64,000 nucleotides of DNA from Flavobacteriaceae bacterium MAR_2009_75 (GCA_002813285.1 PHTZ01000001.1:3347501-3411500), one strand, 5' to 3'. Positions 24,123 through 34,906 are shown, counted from the first letter of the stretch. Numbers and translations: made by a program. The notes: generated from the letters alone by a model not told the origin.

Positions 24123-25043
24123 ATGCTGCAGAACTTGAATCTTATGAAAGATACGTCACATATTAACGCCTTAGAGAACGAAGCCATCTATATTTTCAGA
24201 GAGGTGGCGGCTCAATTTGAGCGTCCGGTATTATTGTTTTCCGGAGGAAAAGATTCCATAACCTTGGTGCGTTTGGCACAAAAAGCGTTTTGGCCCGCAA
24301 AAATTCCATTTCCGTTGATGCATATCGATACAGGGCACAACTTCCCTGAAACTATTGAATTTAGAGATAGATTGGTGGAAGAATTGGGGCTTGAGCTTAT
24401 TGTGAGAAACGTTCAAGATTCTATAGACCAAGGTAAAGTTAAAGAAGAGACAGGTAGGTACAGCAGTAGAAACTCTTTGCAAACTACCACATTATTAGAT
24501 GCTATCGAAGAGTTTAAGTTCGATGCTTGTATTGGTGGGGCTAGACGTGATGAAGAGAAGGCCCGTGCGAAAGAGCGTATTTTTTCGGTACGCGACGACT
24601 TCGGCCAGTGGGATGAGCGCAACCAACGCCCTGAGCTTTTCGATATGTTGAACGGCCAGATTGAGTTGGGGCAAAACGTACGTGTTTTTCCAATTTCAAA
24701 CTGGACCGAGCTTGATGTTTGGTCTTATATCAAAGAAGAGCAAATAGAAATACCTTCTATTTATTTCGCGCATAAGCGTAAAGTATTCTTGCGTGACGGA
24801 CTTATTTGGTCGCATTCAGAATATGTGTACCAAGAGGATGATGAAGAAGTATTGGAGCGAATGGTAAGGTTTAGAACCGTGGGCGATATGAGTTGTACGG
24901 CTGCGGTATTTTCCAATGCTACCGATATTGAATCAGTAGTGGAAGAAATTAGGGACTCCAGTATTTCGGAAAGAGGTGCCCGAATCGATGATAAGCGATC
25001 CGAAGCTGCCATGGAGAAGAGAAAACAACAAGGATACTTTTAA
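24123..25043 (+). CDS. cysD: Sulfate adenylyltransferase subunit 2
   Basis: 306 residues of the PP-loop family: LLFSGGKDSITLVRLA, MHIDTGHNFPETIEFRD and GGARRDEEKARAKER are CysD signatures. With CysN it makes APS from sulfate and ATP. It is between cysH and cysN, in the usual operon order. The length is normal. Confidence 0.97.
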   Translation: MLQNLNLMKDTSHINALENEAIYIFREVAAQFERPVLLFSGGKDSITLVRLAQKAFWPAKIPFPLMHIDTGHNFPETIEFRDRLVEELGLELIVRNVQDSIDQGKVKEETGRYSSRNSLQTTTLLDAIEEFKFDACIGGARRDEEKARAKERIFSVRDDFGQWDERNQRPELFDMLNGQIELGQNVRVFPISNWTELDVWSYIKEEQIEIPSIYFAHKRKVFLRDGLIWSHSEYVYQEDDEEVLERMVRFRTVGDMSCTAAVFSNATDIESVVEEIRDSSISERGARIDDKRSEAAMEKRKQQGYF

Positions 25044-25082
25044 GAACGGTCTACGTAAGACGAACAACGAATTTACAGCAAA

Positions 25083-26330
25083 ATGGAAGTACTAAAAATA
25101 GCAACGGCAGGTAGTGTAGACGACGGAAAAAGTACCTTGATCGGTAGAATTCTTTACGATACAAAATCTTTGACCAGCGATAAGTTAGAGGCAATTGAGA
25201 AGACGAGTAAGAGCAAAGGGTATGATTATCTAGATTTCTCATTGGCGACCGATGGTTTGGTGGCCGAACGAGAGCAAGGCATAACTATAGATGTGGCTCA
25301 TATTTATTTTTCGACCAATAAGAAGAGTTATATCATAGCCGATACTCCCGGTCACGTAGAATATACCCGTAACATGGTTACAGGCGCGTCTACTTCGCAA
25401 GCGGCGATTATATTGATCGATGCCAGAAAAGGAGTGATCGAACAAACCAATAGGCACTTTTTTATCAATAACCTATTGCGGATCAAAGATGTAGTCGTAG
25501 CGATCAATAAAATGGATTTGGTCGATTATTCAGAAGAGACCTATAATCGTATTAAGGCCGATTTTGAGGAGTTGATGGCCAAGCGAGATTATCAAGACCA
25601 AAAGATAACATTCATTCCCGTGAGTGCCTTAAAAGGTGATAACGTAGTGAACAAGTCAGATAAAATGCCTTGGTATACAGGTCCTGCTTTATTAGAGCAT
25701 TTTGAGGCTTTAGATCGTAAAGATATCTTTAACGTGGGTACTCCCAGATTTCCCGTTCAATATGTAATTCGCCCTAAGACCGATGAGCATCACGATTTTC
25801 GTGGTTTCGCCGGAAAAGTTTATGGTGGCGAGTTGAGTGTAGGTGATGAGGTAATTGCACTTCCTTCACAAACACGCTCAAAAATTAAGGACATTTATTT
25901 TCATGATAAGAAATACCAAACTGCGGCAAGACGTTCGTCGGTGACGATTACTTTAGAAGATGAAATTAATTTGAGTAGGGGCGATATGTTGGTCAAGGCC
26001 GGTGATTTGCCGACCATTGAAAAACAATTCACGGCTACCGTTTCTTGGATGGATTCAGATCAGTTGACCGCTGGTAAAAAGTACGTGGTTCAACATGGGG
26101 TGAACAAGGTGTTGGCGAAGGTGGATAATATTCATCATAAGATCAATCCTGATTATTCCGGTATTGATACTGAAGTCGATGGTTTGGGTATGAACGATAT
26201 TGCCCAAGTTACCTTTAAGTTGAACAAACCCATTTTTTATGATAAGTTCAAAGACCATCGTACGAACGGTTCGTTCATATTGGTCGATGCCCAAACGAAC
26301 AATACGGTGGGTGCAGGGTTTATTGGCTAA
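25083..26330 (+). CDS. cysN: Sulfate adenylyltransferase subunit 1 (GTPase)
   Basis: 415 residues. EF-Tu-like GTPase motifs are GSVDDGKST, DTPGH and NKMD, followed by two beta-barrel domains. GTP hydrolysis drives APS formation by CysD. It stops before any APS-kinase (CysC) domain, so it is not a CysNC fusion. Confidence 0.97.
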   Translation: MEVLKIATAGSVDDGKSTLIGRILYDTKSLTSDKLEAIEKTSKSKGYDYLDFSLATDGLVAEREQGITIDVAHIYFSTNKKSYIIADTPGHVEYTRNMVTGASTSQAAIILIDARKGVIEQTNRHFFINNLLRIKDVVVAINKMDLVDYSEETYNRIKADFEELMAKRDYQDQKITFIPVSALKGDNVVNKSDKMPWYTGPALLEHFEALDRKDIFNVGTPRFPVQYVIRPKTDEHHDFRGFAGKVYGGELSVGDEVIALPSQTRSKIKDIYFHDKKYQTAARRSSVTITLEDEINLSRGDMLVKAGDLPTIEKQFTATVSWMDSDQLTAGKKYVVQHGVNKVLAKVDNIHHKINPDYSGIDTEVDGLGMNDIAQVTFKLNKPIFYDKFKDHRTNGSFILVDAQTNNTVGAGFIG

Positions 26331-26471
26331 AACTGCTTTCCGTTAAGTATTGGAGCCTATTGGTAAGTAAAGAAATGTTGAAAAACTGTTCTTTGCTACC
26401 GCAAAAACCTAAAGAAAAACATTAATAATTTTTGGACGGAGTTCGTCCGGAGTTTATAAATAAGAAATAGC

Positions 26472-28562
26472 ATGCAAAGTTTTAGAACCGAAATAGAGAA
26501 TCCCGTTGTTGAGAAGGATATCCTAGAGTTGGAAAAGAAAATTAGACTTTTTCACGATGGGAAGGTAGATGAGGAGAAATTCCGTAGCCTACGTTTGGCT
26601 AGGGGGGTTTACGGTCAGCGTCAGCAAGGCGTGCAGATGATTCGTATAAAATTGCCCTATGGGAAGGTGACTTCACAGCAGTTGAGGCGAATTTGCGATG
26701 TTTCCGATGAATATTCTACCGGTCGATTACATATAACCACCCGTCAAGATATTCAAATTCACTACGTTGATTTGAATAGAACGCCAGAGCTTTGGGCGCA
26801 ACTTGAAAAAGATGATGTGACCTTGCGTGAAGCATGTGGTAATACGGTAAGAAACGTAACCGCGAGTGAAACTGCAGGTATCGATATCGACGAACCATTC
26901 GATGTATCGCCTTATGCCCATGGGTTGTTTCAATATTTTTTGAGAAACCCGATCAGTCAAGAAATGGGGCGAAAGTTTAAGGTCTCTTTCTCTGCGAGTG
27001 ATGCCGATACCGGTTTATCGTACATGCACGATCTTGGTTTCATCGCTAAATTAGAAAACGGAGTCAAAGGTTTTAAAGTGATGCTTGGTGGCGGATTGGG
27101 TTCTCAACCCCGTCATGCCGATGTTCTTTTTGAATTTTTGGAAAGCGATAAAATTATTCCTCTTATGGATGGGGTGATTCGTGTTTTCGATAGATACGGA
27201 GAACGTAAAAGTAGAGCCAAGGCCCGAATGAAGTTTTTAATAAAGGATGTTGGTCTTGAAGGGTTCAAAGATTTATTGGCCGAGGAGCAAAAAGCAGTTC
27301 CGTATCAAACTTATGAGATAGACGCGGAAGCTTATCCGAAAACGGAAGTGGCTACAGTGGAAGCACCTCATGTAGAAATTGAAGATAAGACCGCTTTTGA
27401 TGCTTGGAAATCGACAAACCTTATACCTCAAAAACAGGAAGGTTTCGTGGCGATAGGTATTAAGGTGCTTTTGGGTGATTGGTATACCGACAAAGCTAGG
27501 TTACTGGCTGATTTGGTGAGCGATTACGCGGCTAGTGAAATCCGGTTGTCTTTACGTCAAAATATATTGATTCCGCATGTCAAAGAAGAATTGGTTCCTT
27601 TCTTTTATCAAGAACTAGCCAAATTAGGTTTTGCCGAAGCGGGTTATAATAGGGCCTTAGATATCACCGCATGCCCGGGTACAGATACTTGTAATTTAGG
27701 TATCGCCAGTAGTACGGGTATTGCAGAAGAATTAGAACGTATTATTAAGGCTGAGTATCCGCAGTATATCTCCAATGAAGATGTAGTCATAAAGATTAGC
27801 GGGTGTATGAACGCCTGTGGTCAACATAATATGGCGCACATAGGTTTTCAGGGGATGAGCGTGAGAACGAAAGATAAATTGGTCGCGCCGGCCTTGCAAG
27901 TGTTGTTAGGTGGTGGAAATGATGGCAACGGCAACGGTCGTTTTGCAGATAAGGTAGTTAAAATACCAAGTAAACGCGGACCTCAGGCCCTACGCTTGAT
28001 ATTAGATGATTATGATGCCAACGGTAACGGACAGTCGTATGCGGACTATTATCAGGAAAAAGGACAGATGTATTTTTACGACTTTCTGAAGCCACTTTCA
28101 GATGTGAGTAATTTAACTGCAGAAGACTTTATCGATTGGGGTAATACAGAACGATATGAAAAGGCTATTGGCGTCGGTGAATGTGCTGGGGTAGTTATAG
28201 ATTTGATTGCCACTTTACTTTTTGAGAGTGAAGAGAAGATTCAGAATGCCCAAGAGGCCTTAGAAGCTGAAAAATGGTCGGCCAGTATCTATTATTCGTA
28301 TACCTCAATGGTGAATTCGGCGAAGGCTTTATTGACCGCTGAAAAGACCAAGGTAAACACCCATGCCGGTATCATTAAAGATTTTGATGAAAAATTCGTG
28401 GCCTCTGGACGTATCGAATTAGGGGGTGGTTTTCAAGATTTAGCCCTTCAATTGAATAAAAACGAGCCTACCGAAGCATTTGCAAAAAGCTATTTGCAAG
28501 ATTCGCAACGGTTTTTAAAAGCTGTTGAAACTTACAGAAAACAAGAATTGGCAGAAGTTTAA
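26472..28562 (+). CDS. Sulfite reductase (siroheme, [4Fe-4S])
   Basis: 696 residues with the duplicated nitrite/sulfite reductase fold: HITTRQDIQIHYV near residue 95 and a second repeat with RLSLRQNILIPHV. Cluster and siroheme cysteines are in TACPGTDTCNLG and GCMNACGQHN. The C-terminal about 120 residues are helical and resemble a HEPN-like extension. It reduces sulfite to sulfide with six electrons. No CysJ flavoprotein is encoded, so electrons probably come from ferredoxin through the reductase at 29384. Nitrite reductase activity is less likely given the operon. Confidence 0.9.
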   Translation: MQSFRTEIENPVVEKDILELEKKIRLFHDGKVDEEKFRSLRLARGVYGQRQQGVQMIRIKLPYGKVTSQQLRRICDVSDEYSTGRLHITTRQDIQIHYVDLNRTPELWAQLEKDDVTLREACGNTVRNVTASETAGIDIDEPFDVSPYAHGLFQYFLRNPISQEMGRKFKVSFSASDADTGLSYMHDLGFIAKLENGVKGFKVMLGGGLGSQPRHADVLFEFLESDKIIPLMDGVIRVFDRYGERKSRAKARMKFLIKDVGLEGFKDLLAEEQKAVPYQTYEIDAEAYPKTEVATVEAPHVEIEDKTAFDAWKSTNLIPQKQEGFVAIGIKVLLGDWYTDKARLLADLVSDYAASEIRLSLRQNILIPHVKEELVPFFYQELAKLGFAEAGYNRALDITACPGTDTCNLGIASSTGIAEELERIIKAEYPQYISNEDVVIKISGCMNACGQHNMAHIGFQGMSVRTKDKLVAPALQVLLGGGNDGNGNGRFADKVVKIPSKRGPQALRLILDDYDANGNGQSYADYYQEKGQMYFYDFLKPLSDVSNLTAEDFIDWGNTERYEKAIGVGECAGVVIDLIATLLFESEEKIQNAQEALEAEKWSASIYYSYTSMVNSAKALLTAEKTKVNTHAGIIKDFDEKFVASGRIELGGGFQDLALQLNKNEPTEAFAKSYLQDSQRFLKAVETYRKQELAEV

Positions 28563-28565
28563 TTA

Positions 28566-29387
28566 ATGGATAAGAGCAACAAGACATATAACAATTTCAG
28601 GTTCGAGGCGGCAAAATGCTCCCAGAATGGCCAGCTTACAGTTGTAGGTGCCGGTCCGGGTGACGTTGAGCTAATTACCGTAAAAGCTATTAAGGCTCTG
28701 GAGTCTGCCGATGTGGTTTTGTACGATGCCTTGGTAGCTTCTGAACTATTGGAATATGCTCCTACTGCTGAACAAATTTTCGTAGGTAAGCGTAAAGGTT
28801 GCTATTCGTACCAGCAAGAGCAGATCAATGAACTCATTGTAAATCGAGCGATGACCGGTAAGCATGTCGTACGATTAAAAGGAGGTGATCCTTTTGTGTT
28901 TGGCCGAGGTGCCGAAGAGATGGAGTTCGCTGCCGAACATGGTTTAAAGACAGCTATGGTGCCAGGTGTTTCATCGTGTCTATCGGTTCCTGCGTCGCAG
29001 AATATTCCTGTAACGAAAAGAGGTTCCGCAGAGAGCTTTTGGGTCATAACGGGCACGACCAAAGAACATAAATTATCGGGCGATGTGGCATTGGCCGCAA
29101 AAAGTAATGCTACAGTCGTTATTTTGATGGGAATGTCAAAATTAGGTCAGATAGTAGATTTGTTCAAAAAAGAAGGCAAGTCTGAAACCCCTATAGCCGT
29201 TGTTCAAAATGGTACTAGAAAAGATGAAAAGATAGGTGTGGCCACGATGGCCACCATTGAGGCCGAAGTGGCTGAAAAAAAATTGACAAACCCTGCTATT
29301 ATTATAATCGGGGAAGTAGTGCGGCATCGAGCCCGTATCAAAGAAATCGTCAAAAATCAAGAATTAGAGTTAAGTAAAGCGATATGA
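28566..29387 (+). CDS. cobA: Uroporphyrinogen-III C-methyltransferase
   Basis: 273 residues of the tetrapyrrole methylase family: VGAGPGDVELITVKA, VGKRKGCYSYQQ, VRLKGGDPFVFGRGAEE and VPGVSS. It adds two methyl groups to uroporphyrinogen III to give precorrin-2, the siroheme precursor. It follows sulfite reductase by 3 bp, which supports a dedicated siroheme supply. SAM is the methyl donor. No fused CysG oxidase/chelatase domain is present. Confidence 0.94.
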   Translation: MDKSNKTYNNFRFEAAKCSQNGQLTVVGAGPGDVELITVKAIKALESADVVLYDALVASELLEYAPTAEQIFVGKRKGCYSYQQEQINELIVNRAMTGKHVVRLKGGDPFVFGRGAEEMEFAAEHGLKTAMVPGVSSCLSVPASQNIPVTKRGSAESFWVITGTTKEHKLSGDVALAAKSNATVVILMGMSKLGQIVDLFKKEGKSETPIAVVQNGTRKDEKIGVATMATIEAEVAEKKLTNPAIIIIGEVVRHRARIKEIVKNQELELSKAI

Positions 29388-30445
29388 TAAAAACAGATGT
29401 ATTAATAATTGGTGCAGGCCCGACAGGTCTTTTTACGGTATTTGAAGCGGGATTGCTGAAACTAAAATGCCATTTAATAGATGCGTTGGCCCAGCCAGGC
29501 GGACAATGTTCTGAAATATATCCGAAGAAACCGATTTATGATATTCCGGCTTTTCCGGAAATTCTTGCCGGTACGTTGGTTGATAATCTAATGGAACAGA
29601 TCAAGCCGTTCGAGCCTGGTTTCACCATGGGTGAACGTGCCGAAAAGTTAGATAAGCAAGAAGACGGTTCATTTATCGTAACGACAAACAAAGGCACTGA
29701 GCATCATGCAGCGGTTGTTGTGATCGCAGGAGGTTTAGGCTCGTTCGAACCGAGAAAACCACCTATTTCGAATATCGTTGATTTTGAAGATAAGGGTGTA
29801 GCTTATATGATCAAAGATCCTGAGGTATATAGAGATAAAAAAGTATTGATAGCCGGTGGTGGTGATTCGGCTTTAGACTGGGCTATTTTCTTGGCCGATG
29901 TTGCTTCAGAAGTTTCTTTGGTTCACCGTAGAAAAGAGTTTCGTGGTGCTTTAGATTCGGTTGAAAAAGCCAGAGAGTTGGCTAAATTGGGCAAAATCAA
30001 ACTCTTTACCGAAGCGGAGGTGAAGACCTTATACGGAGATGATCATCTAGAAGCTGTTGTAGTCAAACATAACGATGCCGAGAAAGGAGAAACCTATGTG
30101 GAGGTTGATCAGTTTATACCTCTTTTCGGTCTTTCTCCAAAGTTAGGTCCAATCGGTGATTGGGGGCTTGAAATAGAGCGAAATGCTATTAAGGTTAATA
30201 ATGCCAAAGACTATCAAACCAACATACCGGGCGTTTTTGCCATTGGTGATGTGAATACATACGAAGGTAAATTAAAATTGATTTTATCCGGTTTTCATGA
30301 AGCTGCGGTAATGTGTCAATATGCCTACCAGATTATAAACCCTGACAAACGTTTTGTGATGAAGTATACTACTGTAGGTGGGGTGACAGGTTTCGATGGT
30401 TCTAAAAAAGAAGCGAAGAAAGAAGTTGTGCAGAGTATTTCGTAA
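29384..30445 (+). CDS. Ferredoxin-NADP+ reductase (thioredoxin-reductase-like)
   Basis: 353 residues. FAD site GAGPTGLFTVFEAG, NADPH site GGGDSALDWA and the ATP-type motif FAIGDVNTYEGK. The CxxC pair of thioredoxin reductases is missing, which is the mark of the TrxR-like ferredoxin/flavodoxin-NADP+ reductases. Its start overlaps the stop of cobA by 4 bp (ATGA). It is the last gene of the operon, and a strong terminator follows. Inferred role: electron supply for sulfite reduction. Confidence 0.88.
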   Translation: MIKTDVLIIGAGPTGLFTVFEAGLLKLKCHLIDALAQPGGQCSEIYPKKPIYDIPAFPEILAGTLVDNLMEQIKPFEPGFTMGERAEKLDKQEDGSFIVTTNKGTEHHAAVVVIAGGLGSFEPRKPPISNIVDFEDKGVAYMIKDPEVYRDKKVLIAGGGDSALDWAIFLADVASEVSLVHRRKEFRGALDSVEKARELAKLGKIKLFTEAEVKTLYGDDHLEAVVVKHNDAEKGETYVEVDQFIPLFGLSPKLGPIGDWGLEIERNAIKVNNAKDYQTNIPGVFAIGDVNTYEGKLKLILSGFHEAAVMCQYAYQIINPDKRFVMKYTTVGGVTGFDGSKKEAKKEVVQSIS

Positions 30446-30483
30446 AAGATAAGCTTTGACCAATTAAGTTTTAATATTAGTGT

Positions 30484-30522
30484 AACGACCTTCCGAAAGC
30501 TCATGCTTCGGAAGGTTCTTTA
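30484..30522 (+). terminator. Terminator of the sulfate-assimilation operon
   Basis: ACCTTCCGAA (30488-30497) pairs perfectly with TTCGGAAGGT (30507-30516), followed by TCTTT. Confidence 0.75.
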
Positions 30523-30547
30523 CATTTCAAAAAAAGTCGGGGTTTCC

Positions 30548-30578
30548 TTGTTTTTGGCTCAGCCTTGACGTTACTTTG
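30548..30578 (+). promoter_or_regulatory. Promoter of the metH unit
   Basis: TTG at 30548-30550 and TTACTTTG at 30571-30578 are separated by 20 bp, which fits the flavobacterial -33/-7 pattern. The riboswitch P1 starts about 27 bp later. Confidence 0.55.
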
Positions 30579-30604
30579 CAGCCGTTCATTTATACACTGA
30601 AATC

Positions 30605-30714
30605 GTTATCAAGAAAGGTGGAGGGACTAGACCCTTTGAAGCCTTGGCAACCCTTTTCTTATAAAGAAGGTGCTACATTCTATCCTTGTCATATATGGTA
30701 CACGGACAGATAAC
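30605..30714 (+). promoter_or_regulatory. SAM-I riboswitch (S box) controlling metH
   Basis: Same core as at 16251: GTTATCAAGAAAGGTGGAGG, TTTGAAGCCTTGGCAACC and AAGGTGCTACA, closed by GATAAC. A GACAA/TTGTC hairpin with T-rich sequence after it (about 30722-30750) may be the platform. It controls the split metH and probably metF. Confidence 0.92.
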
Positions 30715-30852
30715 AAAATGCGACAACTCTTGTCCGTTTATCTTTTCCTTGCTTGATATTGATTTAATAACTATGAATTCATCTGTTCGTAACAGTTGTT
30801 CTTAGAGATGTAATTGAGATAGTGTTTGTGAGTGAACTTGAGAATTTGAACA

Positions 30853-31857
30853 TTGATGACAAGAATACAAGACATACTAGAGGAACGAATTTTGGTTTTG
30901 GATGGTGCCATGGGTACTATGCTTCAGCGCTATAAGTTTACAGAAGAAGATTTTAGGGGCGAGCGGTTCAAAGATTGGAAACATCCATTGCAAGGCAATA
31001 ATGATTTGCTGTCGCTTACCCAACCAGAGGCCATAGCAGAGGTACATCGAAAGTATTTTGCTGCTGGGGCCGATATTGTCGAGACCAATACCTTTTCGGG
31101 TACTACTATAGCCATGGCCGATTATCATATGGAAGATTTGGTCTATGAACTCAATTATGAGTCGGCCAGAATCGCCAAAATGGTCGCGGATGAATTTACG
31201 GGGAAAGAACCGAACAAACCTAGGTTCGTTGCCGGTAGTATAGGTCCAACGAACAAAACGGCAAGTATGTCTCCCGATGTAAACGACCCTGGTTTTCGAG
31301 CGGTTTCTTTCGACGAATTGCGAATAGCTTATAAACAACAGGTGGAAGCTCTGCTTGATGGGGGGTCCGATATTTTATTGGTGGAAACGATTTTTGATAC
31401 TTTAAATGCCAAAGCTGCACTTTTTGCCATAGAAGAAGTTAAGGAAGAGCGTAAAATAGACCCACCGATTATGGTGAGCGGTACGATTACCGATGCTTCC
31501 GGTAGAACATTATCCGGGCAAACGGCAGAAGCTTTCTTGATTTCCGTATCGCATATTCCGATTTTATCGGTTGGTTTTAATTGTGCTTTAGGGGCCGATC
31601 AATTGGTACCCCACTTAGAGGTCTTGTCATCAAAAACGAATCATGCGGTATCGGCGCACCCCAATGCAGGGTTGCCCAATGCCTTTGGTGAATATGATGA
31701 AACTCCAGAACAAATGGCCGAACAGATAAAGGAATATGTAGAAAAGGGCTTGGTGAATATTGTCGGGGGCTGTTGTGGTACTACACCCGAACATATAACG
31801 GCCATTGCTAATCTGGTCAGTAAGTATGATCCCCGATCTATGATGGTCGAAAGTTGA
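30853..31857 (+). CDS. metH: Methionine synthase, homocysteine-binding subunit (split MetH)
   Basis: 334 residues equal to the first module of cobalamin-dependent Met[15 protein letters not shown] and ETNTFSGTT are N-terminal signatures; the zinc cysteines are in [10 protein letters not shown] and in GGCCGTT. It activates homocysteine thiolate for methylation. The other modules are encoded separately at 31963. The protein ends at a normal stop in an intergenic region of 105 bp, so this is a gene split, not a frameshift. Confidence 0.93.
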   Translation: MMTRIQDILEERILVLDGAMGTMLQRYKFTEEDFRGERFKDWKHPLQGNNDLLSLTQPEAIAEVHRKYFAAGADIVETNTFSGTTIAMADYHMEDLVYELNYESARIAKMVADEFTGKEPNKPRFVAGSIGPTNKTASMSPDVNDPGFRAVSFDELRIAYKQQVEALLDGGSDILLVETIFDTLNAKAALFAIEEVKEERKIDPPIMVSGTITDASGRTLSGQTAEAFLISVSHIPILSVGFNCALGADQLVPHLEVLSSKTNHAVSAHPNAGLPNAFGEYDETPEQMAEQIKEYVEKGLVNIVGGCCGTTPEHITAIANLVSKYDPRSMMVES

Positions 31858-31962
31858 GGGTTGTTTGTTGGGTAAGATTTTCGAGAAGTATACTATGGAT
31901 GATAAGGCAAATAGAAAAATTAAAAATGTGTTAAACGATTTCGTCAATATTTATATAAAATT

Positions 31963-34653
31963 ATGAGTAACGAAAAACGTTTTCTGCGTTTAAGTGGCTT
32001 AGAGCCTTTAGTGGTCACCCCTGATACAAATTTTATCAATGTGGGGGAACGCACCAATGTGGCAGGTTCGAGAAAGTTTTTGCGCCTTATAAAAGAAGAG
32101 AAATTTGAAGAAGCCCTAGATGTAGCACGAGAACAGGTAGAAGGGGGTGCCCAGATTATCGATATTAATATGGATGATGGCCTCATCGATGGTAAAGAGG
32201 CTATGGTGAAGTTTTTGAACCTAGTGATTGCCGAACCTGATATCGCTCGGGTTCCGATAATGATCGACAGTTCAAAGTGGGATATTATCGAAGCAGGTCT
32301 ACAAGTGGTTCAGGGCAAATCGGTGGTGAACTCTATAAGTTTGAAGGAGGGTAAGGATGAGTTTTTATACCATGCCAAATTAATCAAGCGGTACGGGGCT
32401 GCCGTTATCGTAATGGCTTTCGATGAGGTAGGTCAGGCAGATACATATGACCGCCGTATTGAAATTTGCAAGCGTTCGTACGATATTTTGGTCAACGAGG
32501 TGAATTTTGCGCCCGAAGACATTATTTTCGACCTTAATATTTTCCCCGTTGCCACGGGTATGGATGAGCACAAGCTCAATGCCATAGATTTTATCGAAGC
32601 CACGCGTTGGGTACGTGAAAACCTGCCCCATGCCAATGTGAGTGGTGGGGTCAGTAACGTGTCGTTCTCATTTCGAGGTAATAATCCCGTGCGGGAAGCC
32701 ATGCACTCCGTTTTTCTCTATCACGCCATCAAAGCGGGTATGAATATGGGTATTGTAAACCCGAGCATGCTCGAGGTCTATGATGATATTCCGAAAGATT
32801 TATTGGAAATGGTCGAAGATGTCATCTTGAACAGAAGAGATGACGCCACCGAGCGCCTTCTTGATTTTGCTGACTCCGTGGTGGGTAAGGCAAAAGAGAG
32901 TAAGGTCGATTTATCATGGAGGGAAGAACCGTTACAAGACCGAATCACGCGTGCATTGGTCAAAGGTATTGACCAATATATTCTAGAAGATGTCGAGGAA
33001 GCTCGACAAGCGTCTGATAAACCCATCGAGGTAATCGAAGGTCATTTGATGATCGGCATGAACGTGGTGGGCGACCTTTTTGGTAGCGGAAAAATGTTTT
33101 TGCCCCAAGTGGTGAAATCAGCACGGGTCATGAAAAAGGCAGTGGCCTATCTTCTACCGTACATCGAAGAAGAGAAATTGAAAAATCCGCAGGTGGGCGA
33201 CGACAAGGGTAATGGTAAAATACTTATGGCGACGGTAAAGGGTGATGTACACGATATCGGCAAGAATATCGTGAGCGTAGTCTTGGCCTGTAACAACTAT
33301 GAAATCGTAGACCTCGGTGTGATGGTGCCGCCGGAGAAGATTATTGAGACTGCCATTAAGGAAAACGTAGATATCATCGGCTTGAGTGGACTCATTACTC
33401 CTTCTCTGGATGAGATGGTGCACTTGGCCAAGGAAATGGAGCGTAAGAGCTTTAAAGTGCCTTTGTTGATTGGTGGGGCGACTACTAGCAAGGCGCATAC
33501 CGCGGTTAAAATCGACCCTCAATATAGCAATGCCGTAGTTCATGTAAACGATGCCTCAAGAGCAGTGACCGTAGTTGGGGATCTCTTGCAAAAAGAAACC
33601 TCCGGAACCTATAAGAACACCATCAAGGAAGATTACAATGTATTCAGGGAAAAATTCTTGAACCGTTCACAGCATAAAGAATATAAGTCGCTTGCAACAG
33701 CAAGAAAAAACAAGTTTCAGATTGACTGGGAGCAATCAGAGATTGTGAAACCCAAGAAATTGGGCATTCAGGTTATTGAAGATATTGATATGGAAGAATT
33801 GCTTCCGTTTATCGATTGGACGCCGTTTTTCAGAAGTTGGGAACTTCACGGCCGTTATCCTGATATTCTAAAGGATAAGGTCGTTGGTGAGCAGGCTACC
33901 GAACTTTTTGCCGATGCACAGAATATGCTGAAAGAGGTGTTGGCCGATAAAAAGCTAACGGGAAAAGGTATTTACGGTCTCTTCGCGGCAAATACCTTAC
34001 CGAACGATGATGATATTGAAGTTGAGGTAGAAGGAGAACAATTCATCTTTAGAACCCTTCGGCAACAATTGCAACGAAGGGAAGGGGTGCCTGATTATGC
34101 CTTGGCAGATTTTATCGCCCCGAAAAGTTCGGGTAGAGAAGATTATATGGGTTGCTTCTGTGTTACCACAGGTTTCGGCACAGAAGAAATTTCTGAAAAA
34201 TACCGAAAAGAGCTTGATGACTATAATTCGATTATGATCAAGGCGCTTTCTGACCGATTGGCAGAAGCTTTCGCAGAGTACCTGCACGAAAAGGTGAGGA
34301 CTGAATATTGGGGTTATGCTTCGGATGAAAATTTGGATAATGAAGCTTTGATAGAAGAAAAATACAAAGGCATTCGTCCTGCTCCTGGCTATCCTGCGTG
34401 CCCTGATCATTTAGAAAAATTGACCATTTGGAATGCTTTAAAGGTGGAAGAACGAATTGGAGTGAAATTGACGGATAGTTTGGCCATGTGGCCTGCTTCT
34501 TCGGTTTCAGGCTACTATTTCGGTAATACTGAATCACGTTATTTCGGGTTGGGTAAAATAAAAGAGGATCAAGTTCGAGATTTTGCCAAACGAAAAAACA
34601 TTGATTACGAGTATGCCACCAAATGGCTTGCCCCGAATATTGCAGACAATTAA
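31963..34653 (+). CDS. metH: Methionine synthase, folate/B12/activation subunit (split MetH)
   Basis: 896 residues. It begins with the pterin-binding domain ([33 protein letters not shown]). The B12-binding domain follows with [11 protein letters not shown] at about residue 427 and [10 protein letters not shown]-type sequence. It ends with the SAM-binding activation domain ([24 protein letters not shown]). It moves methyl from 5-methyl-THF through cobalamin to homocysteine bound by the partner subunit. Confidence 0.95.
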   Translation: MSNEKRFLRLSGLEPLVVTPDTNFINVGERTNVAGSRKFLRLIKEEKFEEALDVAREQVEGGAQIIDINMDDGLIDGKEAMVKFLNLVIAEPDIARVPIMIDSSKWDIIEAGLQVVQGKSVVNSISLKEGKDEFLYHAKLIKRYGAAVIVMAFDEVGQADTYDRRIEICKRSYDILVNEVNFAPEDIIFDLNIFPVATGMDEHKLNAIDFIEATRWVRENLPHANVSGGVSNVSFSFRGNNPVREAMHSVFLYHAIKAGMNMGIVNPSMLEVYDDIPKDLLEMVEDVILNRRDDATERLLDFADSVVGKAKESKVDLSWREEPLQDRITRALVKGIDQYILEDVEEARQASDKPIEVIEGHLMIGMNVVGDLFGSGKMFLPQVVKSARVMKKAVAYLLPYIEEEKLKNPQVGDDKGNGKILMATVKGDVHDIGKNIVSVVLACNNYEIVDLGVMVPPEKIIETAIKENVDIIGLSGLITPSLDEMVHLAKEMERKSFKVPLLIGGATTSKAHTAVKIDPQYSNAVVHVNDASRAVTVVGDLLQKETSGTYKNTIKEDYNVFREKFLNRSQHKEYKSLATARKNKFQIDWEQSEIVKPKKLGIQVIEDIDMEELLPFIDWTPFFRSWELHGRYPDILKDKVVGEQATELFADAQNMLKEVLADKKLTGKGIYGLFAANTLPNDDDIEVEVEGEQFIFRTLRQQLQRREGVPDYALADFIAPKSSGREDYMGCFCVTTGFGTEEISEKYRKELDDYNSIMIKALSDRLAEAFAEYLHEKVRTEYWGYASDENLDNEALIEEKYKGIRPAPGYPACPDHLEKLTIWNALKVEERIGVKLTDSLAMWPASSVSGYYFGNTESRYFGLGKIKEDQVRDFAKRKNIDYEYATKWLAPNIADN

Positions 34654-34663
34654 TGGTCGCAAA

Positions 34664-34906
34664 ATGAAAAAATTTATAGAGGTTCATTTGGGCAGTCACA
34701 TTATAAGCCATGGGTATGATAAAAATAATGTAGCGATTGAAGAGAGTGTTCTGGTAAAGGGGTTTTCAAAGAAATTGGTTGCTACAGATAGAATAAAATC
34801 GTTGAGCGATAAATACCTGCTTACCGATTATTTAGATGGCCGATGGATTTATTGGGAGTACCACGAAGAGTATAATAAGCTGAGAAAATTGCTTTTGGAA
34901 GATTAG
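34664..34906 (+). CDS. Small hypothetical protein between metH and metF
   Basis: 80 residues from MKKFIEVHLGSHIISHGY, 10 bp after the metH stop. A longer frame starting inside metH (34583) is rejected. The N-terminal part (EVHLGSHIISHGYDKNNVAIEESVLVK) could be a small beta-sheet; no family was recognised. It may be co-transcribed with metH. Confidence 0.5.
   Translation: MKKFIEVHLGSHIISHGYDKNNVAIEESVLVKGFSKKLVATDRIKSLSDKYLLTDYLDGRWIYWEYHEEYNKLRKLLLED

Noticed and set aside
34583-34663. Start of the small ORF inside metH
   Set aside because: The extra 27 residues are metH sequence in another frame; the ATG at 34664 follows the metH stop by 10 bp.
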